Shown in pieces: positions 61,112-64,000 of a DNA stretch of 64,000 bases (its first letter is position 1; each line of letters begins with the position of its first letter). Made by a program: the position numbers and the translations under genes. The stretch is from assembly GCF_001458355.1 (NCBI RefSeq), contig NZ_CYSA01000007.1, positions 210,496 to 274,495 on the forward strand, written 5' to 3'. A model generated the notes under the pieces. That model was not told where the DNA came from and did no database searches. It saw only the letters and a program-made list of their open reading frames with translations. The stretch comes from Thalassovita gelatinovora (lineage in GTDB: Bacteria; Pseudomonadota; Alphaproteobacteria; Rhodobacterales; Rhodobacteraceae).

Positions 61112-64000
61112 CTATTGCAGCGGGACAATCAATTTGAAGCTGACCCCGTAGCTTTCGAAGTCGTCCTGACCGATACCATCGTAATTCGCGGTCATGCTGA
61201 ATTGCAGACCTTCGCGGTTGGTATAGTTGAATCCGCCTTCAAGACGCGCCCGCAGGCCTTCGCTTTCGGTGGTCGCATTGGCAGACAAGGTCGCCCCCGA
61301 CGCATCGCTAAAGTTATAGATTGCATCAAGTGTGAAGAACGGTTCCCACACATCGCCGCCCAGCATGTCGAACCGGCGGGAGAAGTTGGGACCAAACCGA
61401 AGCTGACCCAGCGAAACCTTCTGGCCCGGAATTGGAACGCCAAGCGAATCCACATAGGCCTGCTGATTTTCCCGGATATAGGAAAGGCTGATATTAGGTG
61501 ACATCATCCAGTTGTTTTTCAGCTCATATTGTCCGGTCAGGCTGGCATTGGCCAGGAACCGTTCGGTTTCGAACGTATCCGTATAGGTGTTGAATGGGCT
61601 GATGTCGTTGGTCGACCGGCCCATGGCGAACCGACCGTCAAAGATCAGGTTCGGCGCCAGCCGTGCGGTGACATACGGCCCTGCCATCCAACCTTGCCCT
61701 TCAACGGTGCTGCTGGTGACGGTGGATGCGTCGCGCATCGAATCGAACTGGATCAACGCGCCGATCAGCAGGTCTTTGGACACGACGTAATCAGCCCCGA
61801 AATACCCCAGCGCGAAATGCCCGCCTGCCCCTTGGGTGCCCGAGAATTCATTGTAGAACCCTTCGAACCAGACATCCCAACGGGTATTTTGCACATACAT
61901 GCTTTCCAGATCGGGATTATGCGCCAACAACGCCATCGCCTGTGCCGACCGCAGCCGTTGGGTCGATGTGGCTATATGGTAGTTGCCCGATCCAATTGAC
62001 ATCAGATCGAATTCCAGCGGCGACATCGCCATGATATCACCGCTGGCGAAACGCAGCTGTTGACCGCCGGTGCCACCTGAATTCAATCGCTGCAACCGGC
62101 GCGACAGGCTGGGCTGGTTTGACAGCAGCAGGTTATTGCGCCGCTGCAGGAAGTTGTGGATGGTATCCACCGTCTTCTGCAACGTTGCCACACTGCTGAT
62201 TGTGCAGGTGACGGATTCGAAATCGCCCAGTACCAGATTGATTTCGCCGCCGGTGGCATTGACGGTGCTGTCGTCATCGCTGCAACGGATCGTTTCGTTG
62301 CCCACGCCGGTCGGACGGCTTTGTTTCACGGCGTAATCACCCGACGGAATTTCGATCGGGCCGAAACTTCCGGTTCCGCTTGCCGTCGCAATGGTAAAAT
62401 TCAACAAAGATTCGGTCGAGGTGAAACCGAAGTTGCCATCTTCCGTCGTTTCCTGAATGAAAGTGACATAGGCGTTGGGATTCACCACCACGGTGACTTC
62501 GATATCCGCAGGTGCCGCACCGACCCCGACACTAGAAGATAGCGGGCTCAGTACGCTGGCCAATGCCCCGACCGTGACCGAGGTCACGTTCAGACGGATT
62601 TCACAGCTGCTTTGTATACCAACGGTGCCAGCGCTGAAGCTGAAACCAGACTCCCCAGAAGTCGCGCTCAACGTCCCGCCACAGGTCGAACTTGCCCCGG
62701 TCGGATCGGCAATCCTCAGATTGCTCGGGAAAGTTCCATTGAAGGCAAGCCCGCCAACTTCGATAAAGTTCGCGCTGTTGTCGATGGTAACGATCAAGGT
62801 CGATGTGCCACCCTGAGCAATCGTTTCCGGATTGAACCGCTGCGACATGATCGGTGCATTCGCTGCCGTTACGCTGAGCGACGCGGTCGCGGTGCCGCTA
62901 TTGCCCAAGCTGGACGTTAGCTCACCGCTTTCATTGTTGTAATCGTCTACAACGGACGCGGTGACATCCACGCTGATTTCGCAAGTCGTTCCAGCATCGA
63001 CCGATCCACCAGCATATCCGAACGAAGACGTTTCAGCGACGGCCGTCATTGTCCCGCCGGTGCAGGTGCTGGTCGCGTTCGGCGTGGCCGCCACGGTCAT
63101 ACCCGCCGGGAAGCTGTCGCTGAACTCGAGCGCCGTGGCCGAAACCAACGCCGCGCTGTTGTCGATGGTGAAGGTCAGTGTTGTAACGTTGCCCTGAACG
63201 ATGCTGTCGGGTGCAAACGCCTTGGCAAAGCCGGGCGCACCCGCTGCTGTCACGCTCAGCGTCGCGGCGGCGGTGCCGCTGTTGCCCAAAGACGACGTCA
63301 GGTCGTCCGACACGTTATCGGCATCCCCCACGGTGGCCGAAGTCACATCGACGCTCACATCGCAGCTCGATCCCGCGGCAACGGTTCCACCGGTGAAGCT
63401 GACGCTATCCGTGCTGGCTGTTGCCGTCAGCGTGCCACCCGAACAGGTGCTGGTCGCGTTCGGCGTGGACGCCACGGTCATACCCGCCGGGAAGCTGTCG
63501 CTGAACTCGAGCGCCGTGGCCGAAACCAAAGCACTGCTGTTGTCGATGGTGAAGGTCAGCGTTGTAACGTTGCCCTGCACGATGCTGTCGGGCGCAAACG
63601 CCTTGGCAAAGCCGGGCGCACCCGCTGCTGTCACGCTCAGCGTCGCGGCGGCGGTGCCGCTGTTGCCCAAAGACGACGTCAGGTCGTCCGACACGTTATC
63701 GGCATCCCCCACGGTGGCCGAAGTCACATCGACGCTCACATCGCAACTCGATCCCGCGGCAACGGTTCCACCGGTGAAGCTGACGCTATCCGTGCTGGCT
63801 GTTGCCGTCAGCGTGCCACCCGAACAGGTGCTGGTCGCGTTCGGCGTGGACGCCACGGTCATACCCGCCGGGAAGCTGTCGCTGAACTCGAGCGCCGTGG
63901 CCGAAACCAACGCCGCGCTGTTGTCGATGGTGAAGGTCAGCGTTGTAACGTTGCCCTGCACGATGCTGTCGGGTGCAAACGCCTTGGCAAAGCCGGGCGC
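61112..64000 (-). CDS. Large autotransporter, C-terminal part (5' end beyond window)
   Basis: About 960 residues are visible, and the frame stays open to the window edge. The passenger is a run of 127-residue beta-sandwich repeats resembling DUF11-type modules (each with SxTCSGG and SSCDVSVDV, i.e. two Cys). The first visible repeats are near-identical; later ones diverge. A linker with a predicted coiled segment (TVDTIHNFLQRRNNLLLSNQ) leads to a 12-strand-type autotransporter barrel ending in FKLIVPLQ. It is probably a surface adhesin or stalk. The N-terminus and signal peptide are not seen. Confidence 0.9.
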   Translation of the reverse strand, partial: APGFAKAFAPDSIVQGNVTTLTFTIDNSAALVSATALEFSDSFPAGMTVASTPNATSTCSGGTLTATASTDSVSFTGGTVAAGSSCDVSVDVTSATVGDADNVSDDLTSSLGNSGTAAATLSVTAAGAPGFAKAFAPDSIVQGNVTTLTFTIDNSSALVSATALEFSDSFPAGMTVASTPNATSTCSGGTLTATASTDSVSFTGGTVAAGSSCDVSVDVTSATVGDADNVSDDLTSSLGNSGTAAATLSVTAAGAPGFAKAFAPDSIVQGNVTTLTFTIDNSAALVSATALEFSDSFPAGMTVAATPNATSTCTGGTMTAVAETSSFGYAGGSVDAGTTCEISVDVTASVVDDYNNESGELTSSLGNSGTATASLSVTAANAPIMSQRFNPETIAQGGTSTLIVTIDNSANFIEVGGLAFNGTFPSNLRIADPTGASSTCGGTLSATSGESGFSFSAGTVGIQSSCEIRLNVTSVTVGALASVLSPLSSSVGVGAAPADIEVTVVVNPNAYVTFIQETTEDGNFGFTSTESLLNFTIATASGTGSFGPIEIPSGDYAVKQSRPTGVGNETIRCSDDDSTVNATGGEINLVLGDFESVTCTISSVATLQKTVDTIHNFLQRRNNLLLSNQPSLSRRLQRLNSGGTGGQQLRFASGDIMAMSPLEFDLMSIGSGNYHIATSTQRLRSAQAMALLAHNPDLESMYVQNTRWDVWFEGFYNEFSGTQGAGGHFALGYFGADYVVSKDLLIGALIQFDSMRDASTVTSSTVEGQGWMAGPYVTARLAPNLIFDGRFAMGRSTNDISPFNTYTDTFETERFLANASLTGQYELKNNWMMSPNISLSYIRENQQAYVDSLGVPIPGQKVSLGQLRFGPNFSRRFDMLGGDVWEPFFTLDAIYNFSDASGATLSANATTESEGLRARLEGGFNYTNREGLQFSMTANYDGIGQDDFESYGVSFKLIVPLQ
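63201..64000 (-). repeat. 381-bp tandem repeats in the autotransporter passenger
   Basis: The marker ATGCTGTCGG occurs at 63201, 63582 and 63963, a constant 381-bp (127-codon) period. The two complete units (63201-63581, 63582-63962) differ at only a handful of positions, and a third begins at 63963. Diverged units continue to lower coordinates to about 62460. Near-identity in DNA points to recent unit duplication. Confidence 0.92.

Noticed and set aside
61112..64000. CRISPR-like array because of the regular repeats
   Set aside because: The 381-bp units are in frame, codon-periodic and encode protein modules; there are no short repeats with unique spacers.

Overview
The window reads as a chromosomal segment of a marine Roseobacter-group alphaproteobacterium (Rhodobacterales, Paracoccaceae). 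The evidence is a petP/petR-type regulator pair, two polyamine ABC transporters, Rhodobacterales-style GC-rich dispersed intergenic repeats, moderately high GC and many ATGA/GTGA stop-start overlaps. No phage, transposase, rRNA or CRISPR was seen. The clearest accessory modules are an aerobic CO-oxidation (cox) cluster and a very large autotransporter that runs off the right edge.

Layout. 1-5.2 kb: type II secretion genes gspC (+) facing gspD-E-F (-). 5.4-8.1 kb: AEC transporter, HD hydrolase and aroC, tightly coupled. 8.2-11.6 kb: TPP riboswitch and thiBPQ thiamine importer, then a membrane-anchored Clp-fold protease and a Rossmann-fold oxidoreductase. 13.3-17.5 kb: isoprenoid operon (HDAC-like amidohydrolase, xseB, ispA, dxs) ending in a frameshifted small secreted-protein gene coupled to dxs. 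17.5-20.4 kb: secreted hypothetical protein, petR, petP, ilvE. 20.6-33.7 kb: polyamine region with two complete ABC systems, an M24 hydrolase, a class III aminotransferase, a GntR regulator with a probable shared operator, and an FAD oxidase. 35-50.3 kb: DMT exporter, malonyl-CoA synthetase, small outer-membrane barrel, msrA/msrB, queG, GST, mtgA, gltB/gltD, uppP and an NDUFA9-like protein. 50.4 kb: tRNA-Leu(CAG).

50.8-59.4 kb: cox cluster in the order coxC-M-S-L-D-E-F-orf-orf-G. It includes an MHYT-LytTR regulator, a form I-type large subunit with the motif SYRCSFR, maturation genes, and two overlooked micro-ORFs (49 and 33 codons) translationally coupled between coxF and coxG. A 13-bp direct repeat with exact 21-bp periodicity between coxC and coxM is a strong candidate for the LytTR operator. 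59.5-60.9 kb: an MmgE/PrpD-family protein convergent with coxG. 61.1-64.0 kb: C-terminal part of an autotransporter whose passenger consists of 381-bp (127-residue) tandem repeats.

Together the genes suggest an organotroph that imports polyamines and thiamine, uses putrescine-type amines as a nitrogen and carbon source (feeding glutamate synthase), and supplements its energy by oxidising CO. All functional assignments rest on motif recognition by eye. No database search was run.
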